Assembly: GCA_022843025.1 (NCBI GenBank)
Contig: JALHOL010000002.1
Coordinates: 248,001-312,000 of the forward strand
Source of the DNA: Paracoccaceae bacterium
GTDB lineage: Bacteria; Pseudomonadota; Alphaproteobacteria; Rhodobacterales; Rhodobacteraceae
Length of the DNA: 64,000 bases
Reading direction: 5' to 3'
This document shows, piece after piece, positions 45,074 to 53,861 of the stretch. The position numbers and the translations under genes were made by a program. Position 1 is the stretch's first letter. Each line of letters begins with the position of its first letter. The notes beneath the pieces are model-generated. The model was not told the origin of the DNA and did not search any database. It saw only the letters and a list, made by a program, of their open reading frames with translations.

Positions 45074-46210
45074 TTATTCCTTCACAGTCCGCCGCTTCTT
45101 TTCCGGGTCGTAGAAGGGCATCGAATGGGTCACCGCGGCAATCTCGCCATGGGTAGCGCAGTTCACCACCAGCTTGGTGCCATTGTTGGCGCAATCCACA
45201 GGCAGGCGGGCGATGGCGATGTTGTGCTTGTTCAGCGGCGAATACATCGCCTGCGTCACCAGCCCCACCTTCTTTCCATCCCGGAACACCGGCGCGCCGT
45301 TGCCCGGCACGTTGGTGCCATCAAGCTTCAGGCCCCAGATCTTGAACCGTTCCTTGCCCTTCAGCCGATAGTGCTCTTCCGCACCACGGAAACCCACCTT
45401 CCCGGGGGATACTGTGAAATCGAGGCCAAGCTCCCACAGCGTATCGCCGGGGCCTTCATCCTCGAACGGGTACATCTCGGAATTGTCGAAGGGGAAAAAC
45501 AGCAGATAGCTTTCCGTCCGCAGCATATCCAGTGTGGTGAAACGGCAGGGGATGATCCCCATCCCCTTGCCTTCATCCAGAATGCGATCCCAGATCATAG
45601 GCGCGTCCTGCCCGCGCACGAACAGCTCATACCCGCGCTCGCCGGTGTATCCCGTCCGCGAAATCATCGCGGGCTTGCCGAACAGGCTCGTTTGCATATG
45701 CGCAAAATAGGGAAGCTGCCGGATGCCCGGGACGTGCTTTTCCAGATAGTCCACCGCGAGCGGCCCCTGAAGCGACAGGTCATGCGTGTTGTCGTCAAAC
45801 CGGACGGAAACGTCACGCCCCGTTGCGGCCATTGTCAGCTGCTCATGCGCCTGCCCCGACCCGTGCACCACCATGAACGCATTGGGCGCAAGGCGATAGA
45901 TCACGCAATCGTCGATGAACTTGCCCTGATCGTTCAGCATGGTCGCATAGACCGACCGGCCCGGCATCAGCTTTTCCATGTTCCGCGTCGTCGCACGCTC
46001 CACCACATGGCTGGCTGCGGGGCCGGTGATATGCACCTTCTTCAGCCCCGACACATCCATCAGCCCGGCTTTGGTGCGAATGGCCATGTATTCGGCATCC
46101 GGATCACTGTCATAGGACCAGGCCGTTCCCATCCCGCTCCAGTCTTCGAGATTCGAGCCGAGCGCGCGGTGCCGGTCACCCAGCGTTGAAAAGCGCCAAG
46201 AGTTCGTCAT
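45074..46210 (-). CDS. dmmD: GcvT-like aminomethyltransferase DmmD
   Basis: A 378-residue folate-binding protein of the GcvT/DmdA class, with AIRTKAGLMDVSGLKKVHITGP, SRTGYTGERGYELFVRG and an ending NCATHGEIAAVTHSMPFYDPEKKR. It probably captures the formaldehyde-level carbon from dimethylamine on tetrahydrofolate. In other hosts dmmD is the first gene of the operon, as here. GGGAGGGACAGGA precedes the ATG. A dyad of the recurrent motif lies 73-103 bases upstream. Confidence 0.88.
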   Translation of the reverse strand: MTNSWRFSTLGDRHRALGSNLEDWSGMGTAWSYDSDPDAEYMAIRTKAGLMDVSGLKKVHITGPAASHVVERATTRNMEKLMPGRSVYATMLNDQGKFIDDCVIYRLAPNAFMVVHGSGQAHEQLTMAATGRDVSVRFDDNTHDLSLQGPLAVDYLEKHVPGIRQLPYFAHMQTSLFGKPAMISRTGYTGERGYELFVRGQDAPMIWDRILDEGKGMGIIPCRFTTLDMLRTESYLLFFPFDNSEMYPFEDEGPGDTLWELGLDFTVSPGKVGFRGAEEHYRLKGKERFKIWGLKLDGTNVPGNGAPVFRDGKKVGLVTQAMYSPLNKHNIAIARLPVDCANNGTKLVVNCATHGEIAAVTHSMPFYDPEKKRRTVKE

Positions 46211-46282
46211 TCCTGTCCCTCCCGTTGGACATTATCTTTCCTCTACCTTCCAACCATCCCCCCTTGAAATCAACCTTCATGT

Positions 46283-46313
46283 GCAAAAAGTTTTCCTCTC
46301 AGGGAAACTTTGC
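46283..46313. promoter_or_regulatory. Dyad upstream of dmmD (possible operator)
   Basis: GCAAAAAGTTTTCC, spacer CTCTCA-like, then GGGAAACTTTGC: two inverted arms related to the motif before tmm, amt and the permease. Its centre is about 88 bases before dmmD. A regulator-binding role is inferred from position and recurrence. Confidence 0.45.
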
Positions 46314-46435
46314 TGCAGGTTGCCGCCCATCCCCAGGATTCAGGCAAGGGGCGCCTCTTGGCCGCCCGGTGATTGGGCAGATCTGCCCGCGCCCGACTGA
46401 CAGATGAAAACATCCGATTCTCCGGCGCCGAAGCA

Positions 46436-46461
46436 AAAGGGCGGCCACAAGGCCGCCCTTT
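46436..46461 (-). terminator. Terminator after the APC permease gene
   Basis: AAAGGGCGGCC and GGCCGCCCTTT form an 11-bp stem with loop ACAA. It lies 25 bases after the permease stop and separates it from dmmDABC. Confidence 0.85.
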
Positions 46462-46485
46462 CCGTTTCGTTCCTTGCCGCAGCCG

Positions 46486-48252
46486 TCAGCCGGGCAAAAC
46501 AAAGAACCAGTTCGACCACAGCACAACCGCCGCCCCGGCAACCAGCGCGACATAGGGCCAGATCCCGGCACGGCGCGGTCCAAGGTCCCCGTGATCACTC
46601 AGACCCAGATCTTCCATCGCCTCTTTCGGGAAATGCCCTTTGTCGACGATGTAGTGCCGCCAGTAGAAGACCGGCAGGATCAGCGCCGCAAAGATCAACC
46701 CGGCCCAGAGCGCGTTGGAATAGCCCCAAACCTTTGCCCCAGCGCCCAGGAACAGCGCGTTCACGAAAGCAAGCGCCGTGTTGATCCCGATCAGCACGGT
46801 CGGTGCTTTCCAGGGTCGCTCCATATGCGGCGAGTCGATGCGGTGGATCCAGCCCGCGTTCAGGTTCAGGAAGTTGAACAGGATGTAGCCCACGTTCGAA
46901 ATCGCCAGAACGTAGAAATATCCCCCCACGTCCGACGCCAGCGCCAACAGGATAAGGTTGAATCCGTAATCCGTCCACATCGCCCCGGTCGGCGCGCCGT
47001 TCTTGTTCACCTTGCTCAGGTATTTCGGCAGCCACCCATCGCGCGACCCTTGGTAGAGCGTGCGCGAAGACCCCGCCATCGCCGTCATAATGGCCAGAAA
47101 CAGCGCCATGATCATCAGGATCACAAAGATCTGGATCACCAGATTGGACGAACCCAGAAACCCGCCCAGAACCTCGGCGATACCGGTGCCATCCACAATC
47201 CCCGTGGCCAGCATCCCGGAATGGCCCAGCACCCCCTGGAACGAGAAGGGGATCAGAAAGAAGAACACGATGCACAGAAGTCCGGAATAGAAGATCGCGC
47301 GGAACGTATCGGTCTTTGGGTTCTTCAACTCGCGCGTATAGCAGACCGCCGTTTCGAACCCATAGGTCGACCAGGCCGCGATATACATGCCGCCCAGAAA
47401 CAGCGTCCAGCCGCCGATATTCCATTCGCCGCTGACGCCCGAATAGGCCGCCGTTGGAGGCACGATGTTGGTGACATTCATGCTGTCGATCTGCCCGGTC
47501 AGGATCGGCACGATCCCCACCAGAAACAGCGGCACCAGCACGATGATCGCCAGAATCTTTTGCGCCGACGCTGTCGAGGCAATCCCACGATGCTGGATCG
47601 CAAAGATGATCGACATCAGCACCGCGCCGATGAGGAAGGTCGAATTCAGATGCAGCGTGCCAAGTCCCGGAACGCTAACGGCATAGGCCTCCCACACCCG
47701 GAACGCCGGTGTCAGGGCCGCAACACCATCCGCCGAGGCAACAGCCGCGATCGCATCCGCGACAGCCGTGCCTTCATTCGCCGCCATATAGTCGATCACG
47801 GACTGCGTTTCTGCAGTATACGCGGCCATGTTTGCCGCCACCCAGTCCACGACCGCCTGACTTTCCGCCAACGGAATCGGGAACAGCGCGTTCAGGATGT
47901 ATCCCGCCGCGATCACGCACCCCAACGACAGCACGGGTGACCATGCGAACCAGTTACACCACACCGACAGCGGTGCGATCATCTTGGAATAACGCAGCCA
48001 AGCCGTCGCGCCATAGACGGAGGTACCGCCCGACTTGTTGCCGAACATCCCCGCCATTTCGGCATAGGTAAAGGATTGCAAAAAGCCCATGCACATGGAC
48101 AGCATCCAGACGACAAAGGCCGCCTGTCCCGCCACGCCCGCGATACCGCCGATAGAAAACAGTACCAGCGGCGGCACACCGGCCGCGACCCAGAACGCGC
48201 CCTTCCAGTCCAGCGCGCGGTGAAGCTCGCCGGAGTTTTCAGTTGAAGACAT
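46486..48252 (-). CDS. APC-superfamily amine/amino acid permease
   Basis: A 588-residue transporter with about 12 membrane helices. It opens ALDWKGAFWVAAGVPPLVLFSIGGIAG, which matches the APC fold, and has AAWSTYGFETAVCYTRELKNPK in the helix 6 region. An unusual hydrophilic loop of some 60 residues (about 135-195, rich in Ala, Glu, Val) lies between early helices, probably in the periplasm. In this setting it likely imports a methylated amine or related compound, but the substrate is not known. It is a single gene between two terminators. Confidence 0.85.
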   Translation of the reverse strand: MSSTENSGELHRALDWKGAFWVAAGVPPLVLFSIGGIAGVAGQAAFVVWMLSMCMGFLQSFTYAEMAGMFGNKSGGTSVYGATAWLRYSKMIAPLSVWCNWFAWSPVLSLGCVIAAGYILNALFPIPLAESQAVVDWVAANMAAYTAETQSVIDYMAANEGTAVADAIAAVASADGVAALTPAFRVWEAYAVSVPGLGTLHLNSTFLIGAVLMSIIFAIQHRGIASTASAQKILAIIVLVPLFLVGIVPILTGQIDSMNVTNIVPPTAAYSGVSGEWNIGGWTLFLGGMYIAAWSTYGFETAVCYTRELKNPKTDTFRAIFYSGLLCIVFFFLIPFSFQGVLGHSGMLATGIVDGTGIAEVLGGFLGSSNLVIQIFVILMIMALFLAIMTAMAGSSRTLYQGSRDGWLPKYLSKVNKNGAPTGAMWTDYGFNLILLALASDVGGYFYVLAISNVGYILFNFLNLNAGWIHRIDSPHMERPWKAPTVLIGINTALAFVNALFLGAGAKVWGYSNALWAGLIFAALILPVFYWRHYIVDKGHFPKEAMEDLGLSDHGDLGPRRAGIWPYVALVAGAAVVLWSNWFFVLPG

Positions 48253-48529
48253 CGAATTACTCCCTCGTTCCCTGTTGGTCCGGCTCCGGGGTGTTCAGCC
48301 ACCCTCTGTGCCGGTGTTTTGACGGCCGTACCGATGCGGCAGTCTGCATCGGGGCAGCCTTTGCTGTGTCACGCCCGCCGATCAGCCCGGCGGTCGGATG
48401 GTCCTTTTCGCCCAATGGCCGCAGGCTGCGGCGCGTGGAACCGGCAATCCGCAGGCTCTGCGCCTGCGTCCCGCTGTCGCAGAAGTAAACACGGCCCATT
48501 CCACAAGGCGAGAAAAATTTCATTCAGAC
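48253..48529 (-). promoter_or_regulatory. Leader of the permease gene
   Basis: About 280 bases between the motif at 48530 and the permease start. No gene is supported. It presumably holds the promoter and an unusually long 5' UTR. Confidence 0.35.
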
Positions 48530-48543
48530 TAAAATTTGTTTCC
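48512..48543 (-). promoter_or_regulatory. Recurrent AT-rich motif upstream of the permease
   Basis: On the minus strand the main copy reads GGAAACAAATTTTA (48530-48543), and a second AAATTT lies 17 bases away (48515-48520). The main copy is nearly the same as the one before amt (GGAAACAAATTTGC). A binding site for a pathway regulator is inferred. Confidence 0.45.
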
Positions 48544-48572
48544 CTCAACTAAGCCTTGTGGCGGAAAACTGA

Positions 48573-48599
48573 AAAGGCCCGGGTTATGCCCGGGCCTTT
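48573..48599 (-). terminator. Terminator after the amt unit
   Basis: AAAGGCCCGGG and CCCGGGCCTTT form an 11-bp stem with loop TTATG; on the minus strand it is followed by TTCAGTTTT. It lies about 40 bases after the small membrane protein gene. Confidence 0.88.
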
Positions 48600-48638
48600 C
48601 CTGTCGGATACTCAGCGCTTCAGCAGAAGGTGCGCGTC

Positions 48639-48803
48639 CTACTTCACCTTCCCATAGGCTGCCTTTTCGTGGCGTGATCCTGCCACAAGCGCGACGACAC
48701 ACAACACGATCGACGCGATCAGCCAGATCAGTTCGGTTCCGGCCCCTGCGTAATAGGCACCGTCAACTGCGCTCCAGTCCGTGATATTGGTTCCAATCAG
48801 CAT
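48639..48803 (-). CDS. 54-residue membrane protein downstream of amt
   Basis: Translated from the minus strand, it starts MLIGTNITDWSAVDGAYYAG, has one membrane helix (about residues 21-42: TELIWLIASIVLCVVALVAG), and ends in a basic tail SRHEKAAYGKVK. AAGGAAAGGATCATC precedes the ATG, a strong ribosome binding site. It begins 24 bases after amt and is followed by the terminator at 48573, so it is the second gene of a two-gene unit. Topology is predicted with the C-terminus inside. Function is unknown; a small partner of the Amt channel is plausible. Confidence 0.75.
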   Translation of the reverse strand: MLIGTNITDWSAVDGAYYAGAGTELIWLIASIVLCVVALVAGSRHEKAAYGKVK

Positions 48804-48827
48804 GATGATCCTTTCCTTTGCATCCGG

Positions 48828-50216
48828 TCATTCAGCCGGGGTTTTGGACGCGCCGCCTACACCGAAGAATTCCGGATAGGCCTCGACCGGAACCTTTACC
48901 TTGTCGAGGCCCAGCAGTTCGGCCTCTTTCGGAACGCGCAGCATCCCAAGTTTCTTCAGGATCAGTGACACGACATAGCCGGGAACGAAGCCCAACACCG
49001 CCATGACCAACGCCCCGATCACCTGCCCATACAATGTGATGGTCGGCGCGCCTTCGCTTGTCAGCGCGGGATAGCCGCTGGCAAAGATGCCAACAGCAAT
49101 CACCCCCCACATCCCGACGACGCCATGCAGTGCCACCGCACCCACCGCATCGTCGATCTGCATCTTTTCCACGTATCTCGCCACCAAAGGCATGATCGCA
49201 CCACCGATGGCGGCGATCACAAAGGCCATCGGCGGCCAGTAGAGATCCAGCCCGCCTGCGACAGAGATGATCCCGCCCAGCGCGCCCGACATCATCCAGA
49301 ACGGATCATGCGTCAAAACCCAGGCGGCAATGGACCCTCCGGCAAAGCCCATCAGGATGTTGAAAGTCATCGCCGAAAGCGTAACCGGCGTGCCGTAAAT
49401 GGAATGAAACACCCCCTGCCCCCACGACCACGGCTCACCCGGGAAGATCACGCATCCCATCAGAAAGCCCCAGAACCCTGCGATGATCAGCATCAACCCC
49501 ACCAACGCCGCCGGCATCGAATGTCCGGCAATCGCATTGGCCGATCCGTCCGGGTTGAACTTGCCCACCCGCGCGCCAAGGTTGATCAGCACGCCCAACG
49601 TGAAAAAGCCCGCGATGGCATGCACAACGCCCGATGCGCCAAAATCGTGATAGCCAAGCGAGGTGACCAGCCAGCCATCCGCATGCCATCCCCAGGCTGC
49701 ACCGAGGATCCAGACAAAGCTGCCCAGCACGATGGCAAGAATTGTAAAGCCGACGATCTGGATGCGCTCGATCAGCGAGCCTGACATGATCGACGCGGTC
49801 GTCGCGGCGAACATGGCAAAGGCCCCGAAGAACACGCCCGTTGCGCTGTCGGCCACGTTCGGCCCCATCACAGACCCCGCCGGGTTGGCCGCCCCGATGG
49901 CATACTCCAGTCCAGACGTCCCAATCGGTCCCGGAGCCATGGTAAAGCCAGTGGGAAAGGCCCAATAGATGAACCAGCCCGCATAGTAGAAGGTCGGGAT
50001 GATGAAAGCGAAGGCGAGGATGTTCTTGATCCCCGACGCCAGCGCGTTCTTGGCCCGCGACGCCCCAATCTCATAGGACAGAAAGCCCGCATGGATCAGA
50101 ACCATAAGCGGGATGGTCAGATAGTAGAATGTCTCGGCGGTCGTCCGGTTCGTCCCCGCCAAGCTTTCTTTCAAGGTCGCTACTTCTGCCGCTAGGGCGG
50201 CGATCTGTTCTTCCAT
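48828..50216 (-). CDS. amt: Amt/Mep-family ammonium (methylammonium) channel
   Basis: A 462-residue channel with 11 predicted membrane helices. The two pore histidines are visible in DFGASGVVHAIAGFF and AVALHGVVGMWGV. The N-terminus is unusual: no signal peptide, but about 25 residues of heptad-like sequence (EEQIAALAAEVATLKESLAG) before the first helix. It may import methylammonium or ammonium or recapture ammonium from amine breakdown. It shares a transcription unit with the 54-residue protein and follows tmm on the same strand. No glnK is adjacent, unlike common amtB operons. Confidence 0.9.
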   Translation of the reverse strand: MEEQIAALAAEVATLKESLAGTNRTTAETFYYLTIPLMVLIHAGFLSYEIGASRAKNALASGIKNILAFAFIIPTFYYAGWFIYWAFPTGFTMAPGPIGTSGLEYAIGAANPAGSVMGPNVADSATGVFFGAFAMFAATTASIMSGSLIERIQIVGFTILAIVLGSFVWILGAAWGWHADGWLVTSLGYHDFGASGVVHAIAGFFTLGVLINLGARVGKFNPDGSANAIAGHSMPAALVGLMLIIAGFWGFLMGCVIFPGEPWSWGQGVFHSIYGTPVTLSAMTFNILMGFAGGSIAAWVLTHDPFWMMSGALGGIISVAGGLDLYWPPMAFVIAAIGGAIMPLVARYVEKMQIDDAVGAVALHGVVGMWGVIAVGIFASGYPALTSEGAPTITLYGQVIGALVMAVLGFVPGYVVSLILKKLGMLRVPKEAELLGLDKVKVPVEAYPEFFGVGGASKTPAE

Positions 50217-50322
50217 GATTGTTTCCCCTGTTGGCGCTGCCGCTCTGTTACGTGCAGGGCAGCTTGCGCCAAAAAGTAAACCACAAGGGTCTGGCCATCC
50301 GGACGCGGACTCTTACTCAGGG

Positions 50323-50336
50323 GCAAATTTGTTTCC
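50323..50336 (-). promoter_or_regulatory. Recurrent AT-rich motif upstream of amt
   Basis: On the minus strand GGAAACAAATTTGC, 107 bases before the amt start and after the tmm terminator. It shares GGAAACAAATTT with the copy before the permease. Confidence 0.45.
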
Positions 50337-50436
50337 GCTGACTCCAATTGTCGCCTACGGATTGGCCTCAGCGCGCCCCGATCATCAGGCTCTTGCACAA
50401 AAACTGATCACGGTCTTTATCGACGCCCAAATCAAA

Positions 50437-50466
50437 AAAGGCCCCGGCTGGGCTGCCGGGGCCTTT
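50437..50466 (-). terminator. Terminator after tmm
   Basis: AAAGGCCCCGGC and GCCGGGGCCTTT form a 12-bp stem with a 6-base loop; on the minus strand a T-run follows. It lies 22 bases after the tmm stop. Confidence 0.92.
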
Positions 50467-50487
50467 GTATCAGCGCAATTTGGCGCG

Positions 50488-51843
50488 TCAGTTCCGCAGA
50501 TAGCTTTCCATCGAATCTTCCAGCGCATCCTTCCAGGGCGTGTGATGCACCGGTGCCATCGTTCCGGTGATCACCGACTTATAGGCATTGTTGCGGAAGC
50601 CCATGATGTCCTTCTTCTTGTGCTCTTTCCACTCGAAGAAGGCCTCGCAGGCACCATCCACGTCAAAGGATGGATAGTCCGTCTCGGCGATCAACTCCTT
50701 CACATAGTCGCCCTGATAATGGATGGCGTCATGGGCATCCTGACCGGCATCTTCACCTGCCACCCGATCTTCGACATCCTTCAAAAGCACGGCCTTGTCC
50801 GTGGGAATCTCGATCCGCCCCATGACCGCGTCGCGCACCCACCAGGCCTGCGCGTCAAACATGTTAAAGGTGAACCACTGGTCCTGCATGCCCAAGAAGA
50901 ACAGCTTCGGATTGTTCACCCAAACCACCCCTTTATAGAGGTCAGCCGTCGCCAGCCGGTTCTTGGTCTTCAGCCGCAGGTCATCGGGCAGGAAGGGGAA
51001 GTGATGCTTGTACCCGGTGCACAGGATGATGGCATCCACCTTTTTCGACGTGCCATCCGTGAAATAAGCCGTGTCCTCATCCACATGGTCCAGCTTCGGC
51101 ACTTCTTTCCAGTTGTCCGGCCAGTTGAACCCCATCGGCGCATTGCGATAGGCGACCGTGATCGACTTCGCCCCGTATTTCCAGCATTGCGACCCGATAT
51201 CCTCGGCCGAATAGGATGATCCCAGGATCAGGATATCTTTGCCACTGAACTCGCGCGCGTCACGGAAATCATGTGCATGCAGCAGACGCCCGTTGAATTT
51301 GTCAAAGCCCGGATACTCAGGCACGTTCGGCACCGAGAAATGGCCCGAGGCGACGATGACATTGTCGAACTCTTCCTCGTAGACATGGTCGGCCTTCATG
51401 TCATGCACCGTCACGGTGAACATGCCCGTATCCGCGTTATAGCGCACGAAACGCACCGGCGTCGAAAAGCGGATCCAGTCCCGGACGCCGGCCTTGTTCA
51501 CCCGGCCCTCAATATAGTCGAACAACACCGCCCGCGGTGGATAGCTGGCGATCTGCTTACCGAAATGCTCTTCAAAGGAATAGTCGGCGAATTCCAACCC
51601 TTCCTTCGGCCCGTTCGACCAAAGGTAGCGATACATGGAACAGTGAACCGGCTCGCCATGCTCATCCAGCCCGGTCCGCCACGTATAGTTCCACAGACCA
51701 CCCCAATTCGACTGCTTTTCAAAGCAGACCACTTCCGGGATCTCGGCACCCTTGGCTTTGGCCGACTGGAACGCCCTCAGCTGGGCCAGTCCAGACGGTC
51801 CGGCACCAATGACTGCAACACGCTTTTTCAATCTACCCTCCAT
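50488..51843 (-). CDS. tmm: Trimethylamine monooxygenase
   Basis: A flavin-containing monooxygenase of about 450 residues that oxidises trimethylamine to TMAO. It has the FAD motif [14 protein letters not shown], the NADP site [20 protein letters not shown], the FMO signature region around [16 protein letters not shown], and the long conserved stretch [20 protein letters not shown] that I recognise from roseobacter Tmm. The start is uncertain: ATG at 51849 or 51843, or a TTG at 51831 with GGAGG 5 bases upstream, which would give 447 residues, close to known Tmm. Two motif copies lie upstream. tdm and dmmDABC in the same island complete the pathway. Confidence 0.95.
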   Translation of the reverse strand: MEGRLKKRVAVIGAGPSGLAQLRAFQSAKAKGAEIPEVVCFEKQSNWGGLWNYTWRTGLDEHGEPVHCSMYRYLWSNGPKEGLEFADYSFEEHFGKQIASYPPRAVLFDYIEGRVNKAGVRDWIRFSTPVRFVRYNADTGMFTVTVHDMKADHVYEEEFDNVIVASGHFSVPNVPEYPGFDKFNGRLLHAHDFRDAREFSGKDILILGSSYSAEDIGSQCWKYGAKSITVAYRNAPMGFNWPDNWKEVPKLDHVDEDTAYFTDGTSKKVDAIILCTGYKHHFPFLPDDLRLKTKNRLATADLYKGVVWVNNPKLFFLGMQDQWFTFNMFDAQAWWVRDAVMGRIEIPTDKAVLLKDVEDRVAGEDAGQDAHDAIHYQGDYVKELIAETDYPSFDVDGACEAFFEWKEHKKKDIMGFRNNAYKSVITGTMAPVHHTPWKDALEDSMESYLRN

Positions 51844-51897
51844 GTGCATTCTTCTTCGTTGTGCTGGTCCAAAGGCTAAACGCGGCAAGCAATGCGC

Positions 51898-51931
51898 GTC
51901 AAATTATTTTCCTTGCATGAAATTGTTTACC
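51898..51931 (-). promoter_or_regulatory. Two motif copies upstream of tmm
   Basis: On the minus strand, GGTAAACAATTTCA (51918-51931) and GGAAAATAATTTGAC (51898-51912) lie as direct repeats about two helical turns apart. Both match the GNAAANAnTTT pattern found before amt and the permease. The nearer copy is about 55 bases from the tmm start. Confidence 0.5.
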
Positions 51932-52231
51932 TGAGCTTCAGCTTAAGGATGCCCGGGCCCGCCGCCCGCACAAATGGCTCCGGAACAAGGCGCCCTTAGG
52001 GGTGCAAGGCATCACGATGCCGCCGCCTCAACACGAAACAAACGCCCCCCAAAGACAGGATTTCCCGCCCAAAAAGCCAAATCGCCGGATTTCTGCCGTG
52101 CTGTGGCCATCATTTGCCCGAAGACAAGCCGTTACGTGATGTTGGTGAAGTGTGTCCCGTGCGGAAGTCCGGCCGTGCGTCTTGCGTTGTGTGCCAGTAC
52201 AGGCGGACGCCCTCAGGCAGCTGGTTTCAGC
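51932..52231. other. Divergent intergenic region between tmm and response regulator
   Basis: About 300 bases that must hold the promoter of the response regulator gene. A plus frame is open here in phase with that gene but has no start with a ribosome binding site. No further repeat or RNA was recognised. Confidence 0.4.
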
Positions 52232-53338
52232 ATGAAAATTCTTGCCGTCGACGACGACGATACAATCCTTGATCTGCTGGCAGAGGCGCTTGCCCTGTCC
52301 GGGCATGAACGTATGGCCCGCGCCCGTTCGGCGCATGAAGCCTTGGGTGTGATCGCCGCAACGACCACACCTTTCGATTGCCTGCTTCTGGATATCCAGA
52401 TGCCCGGCATGGACGGGATCGCCTTGTGCCGTGAAATCCGCAGCCTGTCGGGTTACACGCATACGCCGATCCTGATGCTCACCGCGATGTCACAGCGCGA
52501 ATACATCGAACGCGCTTTCATGGCGGGGGCCACAGATTACGTCACAAAACCCTTTGACCTGCTGGAACTCAGCGCGCGGATCGGCATGGCTTACCGCCTT
52601 GTCGAAGAACGCAACCGGGTCGAGGATGGCCTGACCACGATTGAACGGCTCAAACGCGAATTGCGCACGCTTCCCGCCCTGTCCCTGACCGATCCGCTGG
52701 ACCTGGGTCAGGTGCCGCGCACCATCGCCTACCTGTCCTTCGAAAACTACATCCTGTCGCTGACCCGCGCCAAGCTGTTCACGTCGAATGTCATGGCGGT
52801 CAAGATTGTCGATATCGAACGCATCCATGCTGAAAACCGCCCGGCTGAATTCATGGCCCACCTGCGCCTTGTCGCGCAGGCGCTGGCCGAGGCGACCGAA
52901 GGCGAAGGCAGCATCCTGTCTTACCGTGGCAATGGCACCTTCCTCTGCGTCAGCCACAACCGCAGCCGCCTGACACCAGAAGACATCCAGATTCACATCA
53001 ATGACTCAATCCTTGTCGGTCAGGGTGTTTCGGTCATGGTCGGCGACCGCACCTCGCTGGGCGCTCTCACGCGCTTCGGCTCCTTGCAATCCATCAACAA
53101 GGCCGCCGCCGCGGTGGAACGCAAATTGGAAACCGTGGGAAAGACGCCTGCCCTGCCCCGTTCCCTGCCGCAGCGTTCGCTTGCGCGCTATCGCGGCGAG
53201 CAAGAGCGGTCAGCCTATGAAGGCTTGCTGCGTCAGGTGTTGAGCGAAGACCTCGCGCGCCTGCGGGGCGAACTCAATGCAGGCGGGGGTCGAGGTTCAT
53301 CACAGCGACCTGAACCCTCACACCGTCAAGTTCCATGA
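52232..53338 (+). CDS. Response regulator with degenerate GGDEF-like domain
   Basis: A 368-residue protein. Residues 1-120 are a receiver domain with the acidic pocket DDDD near residue 7, phospho-acceptor Asp in LLLDIQMPGMDG and a KPFD Lys. Residues about 150-300 look like a GGDEF domain that has lost its catalytic signature (LSYRGNGTFLCVS where GGDEF would be), so it should not make c-di-GMP. The tail is basic and disordered. It overlaps the 3' end of the AHL synthase on the opposite strand by 65 bp. A role in quorum-linked signalling is inferred from position. Confidence 0.75.
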   Translation: MKILAVDDDDTILDLLAEALALSGHERMARARSAHEALGVIAATTTPFDCLLLDIQMPGMDGIALCREIRSLSGYTHTPILMLTAMSQREYIERAFMAGATDYVTKPFDLLELSARIGMAYRLVEERNRVEDGLTTIERLKRELRTLPALSLTDPLDLGQVPRTIAYLSFENYILSLTRAKLFTSNVMAVKIVDIERIHAENRPAEFMAHLRLVAQALAEATEGEGSILSYRGNGTFLCVSHNRSRLTPEDIQIHINDSILVGQGVSVMVGDRTSLGALTRFGSLQSINKAAAAVERKLETVGKTPALPRSLPQRSLARYRGEQERSAYEGLLRQVLSEDLARLRGELNAGGGRGSSQRPEPSHRQVP

Positions 53339-53861
53339 TCGGACCTGCGGGGTCCGCCCGCAGGCCCAGACGACCGATCCAGCGCGGCCAAACGGCCGGA
53401 CCGAACGCGATGATCTTTTGGGCACCCAGAGACTGTGCGGTGCGAATCATCTCGTACATCAGATCGCCCTGAACCTTCTTCCGCAGCTTTGCGGGCACCG
53501 CATTCGACACGAAGATGCGCGAGGCTTCCCAGATCTTCGGATCAACCGGTGCCTCGAAATCCATCAGATCAGATGGGATCGAATCCAGCATGCCCCGCTG
53601 GGCATCGCGAATCATGTAGGTGTACATCCCCACCCGTGCCGTGGTCGGCGTCAGGCGCACACCCGCCAGAACCTCGCCCTTTTCATGCACGGCGATCCAA
53701 CGGCTGGCCGGGGTATCGTACTGGTCAAACTCCATGCCCTCGGCTTCGGGCAAACGCCAGTTGTTCCTGACGATAAAGGATTTGCGCCTTGCACGCAGCA
53801 AATTGACGAAAAGGTCGCCGTGCTGATGCATGTTCTGGAAAGATAGCGTCGTCGTCAGCAT
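53274..53861 (-). CDS. LuxI-family acyl-homoserine lactone synthase
   Basis: A 195-residue enzyme making an N-acyl homoserine lactone from AdoMet and an acyl carrier. The LuxI residues are all visible: R25, F29, W35 (ARRKSFIVRNNW), E44, D46, D49 (EFDQYD), R69 (GVRLTP), E112 and R115 (WEASRIFV). The frame continues 49 codons upstream, but the ATG at 53861 has AGGACAGG before it and gives the usual size of about 200 residues. No LuxR gene with an autoinducer-binding domain is adjacent. The acyl chain cannot be predicted. Confidence 0.88.
   Translation of the reverse strand: MLTTTLSFQNMHQHGDLFVNLLRARRKSFIVRNNWRLPEAEGMEFDQYDTPASRWIAVHEKGEVLAGVRLTPTTARVGMYTYMIRDAQRGMLDSIPSDLMDFEAPVDPKIWEASRIFVSNAVPAKLRKKVQGDLMYEMIRTAQSLGAQKIIAFGPAVWPRWIGRLGLRADPAGPIMELDGVRVQVAVMNLDPRLH

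Noticed and set aside
46486-47940. 488-codon plus-strand frame (46474-47940)
   Set aside because: It is antisense to the APC permease and has no domain.
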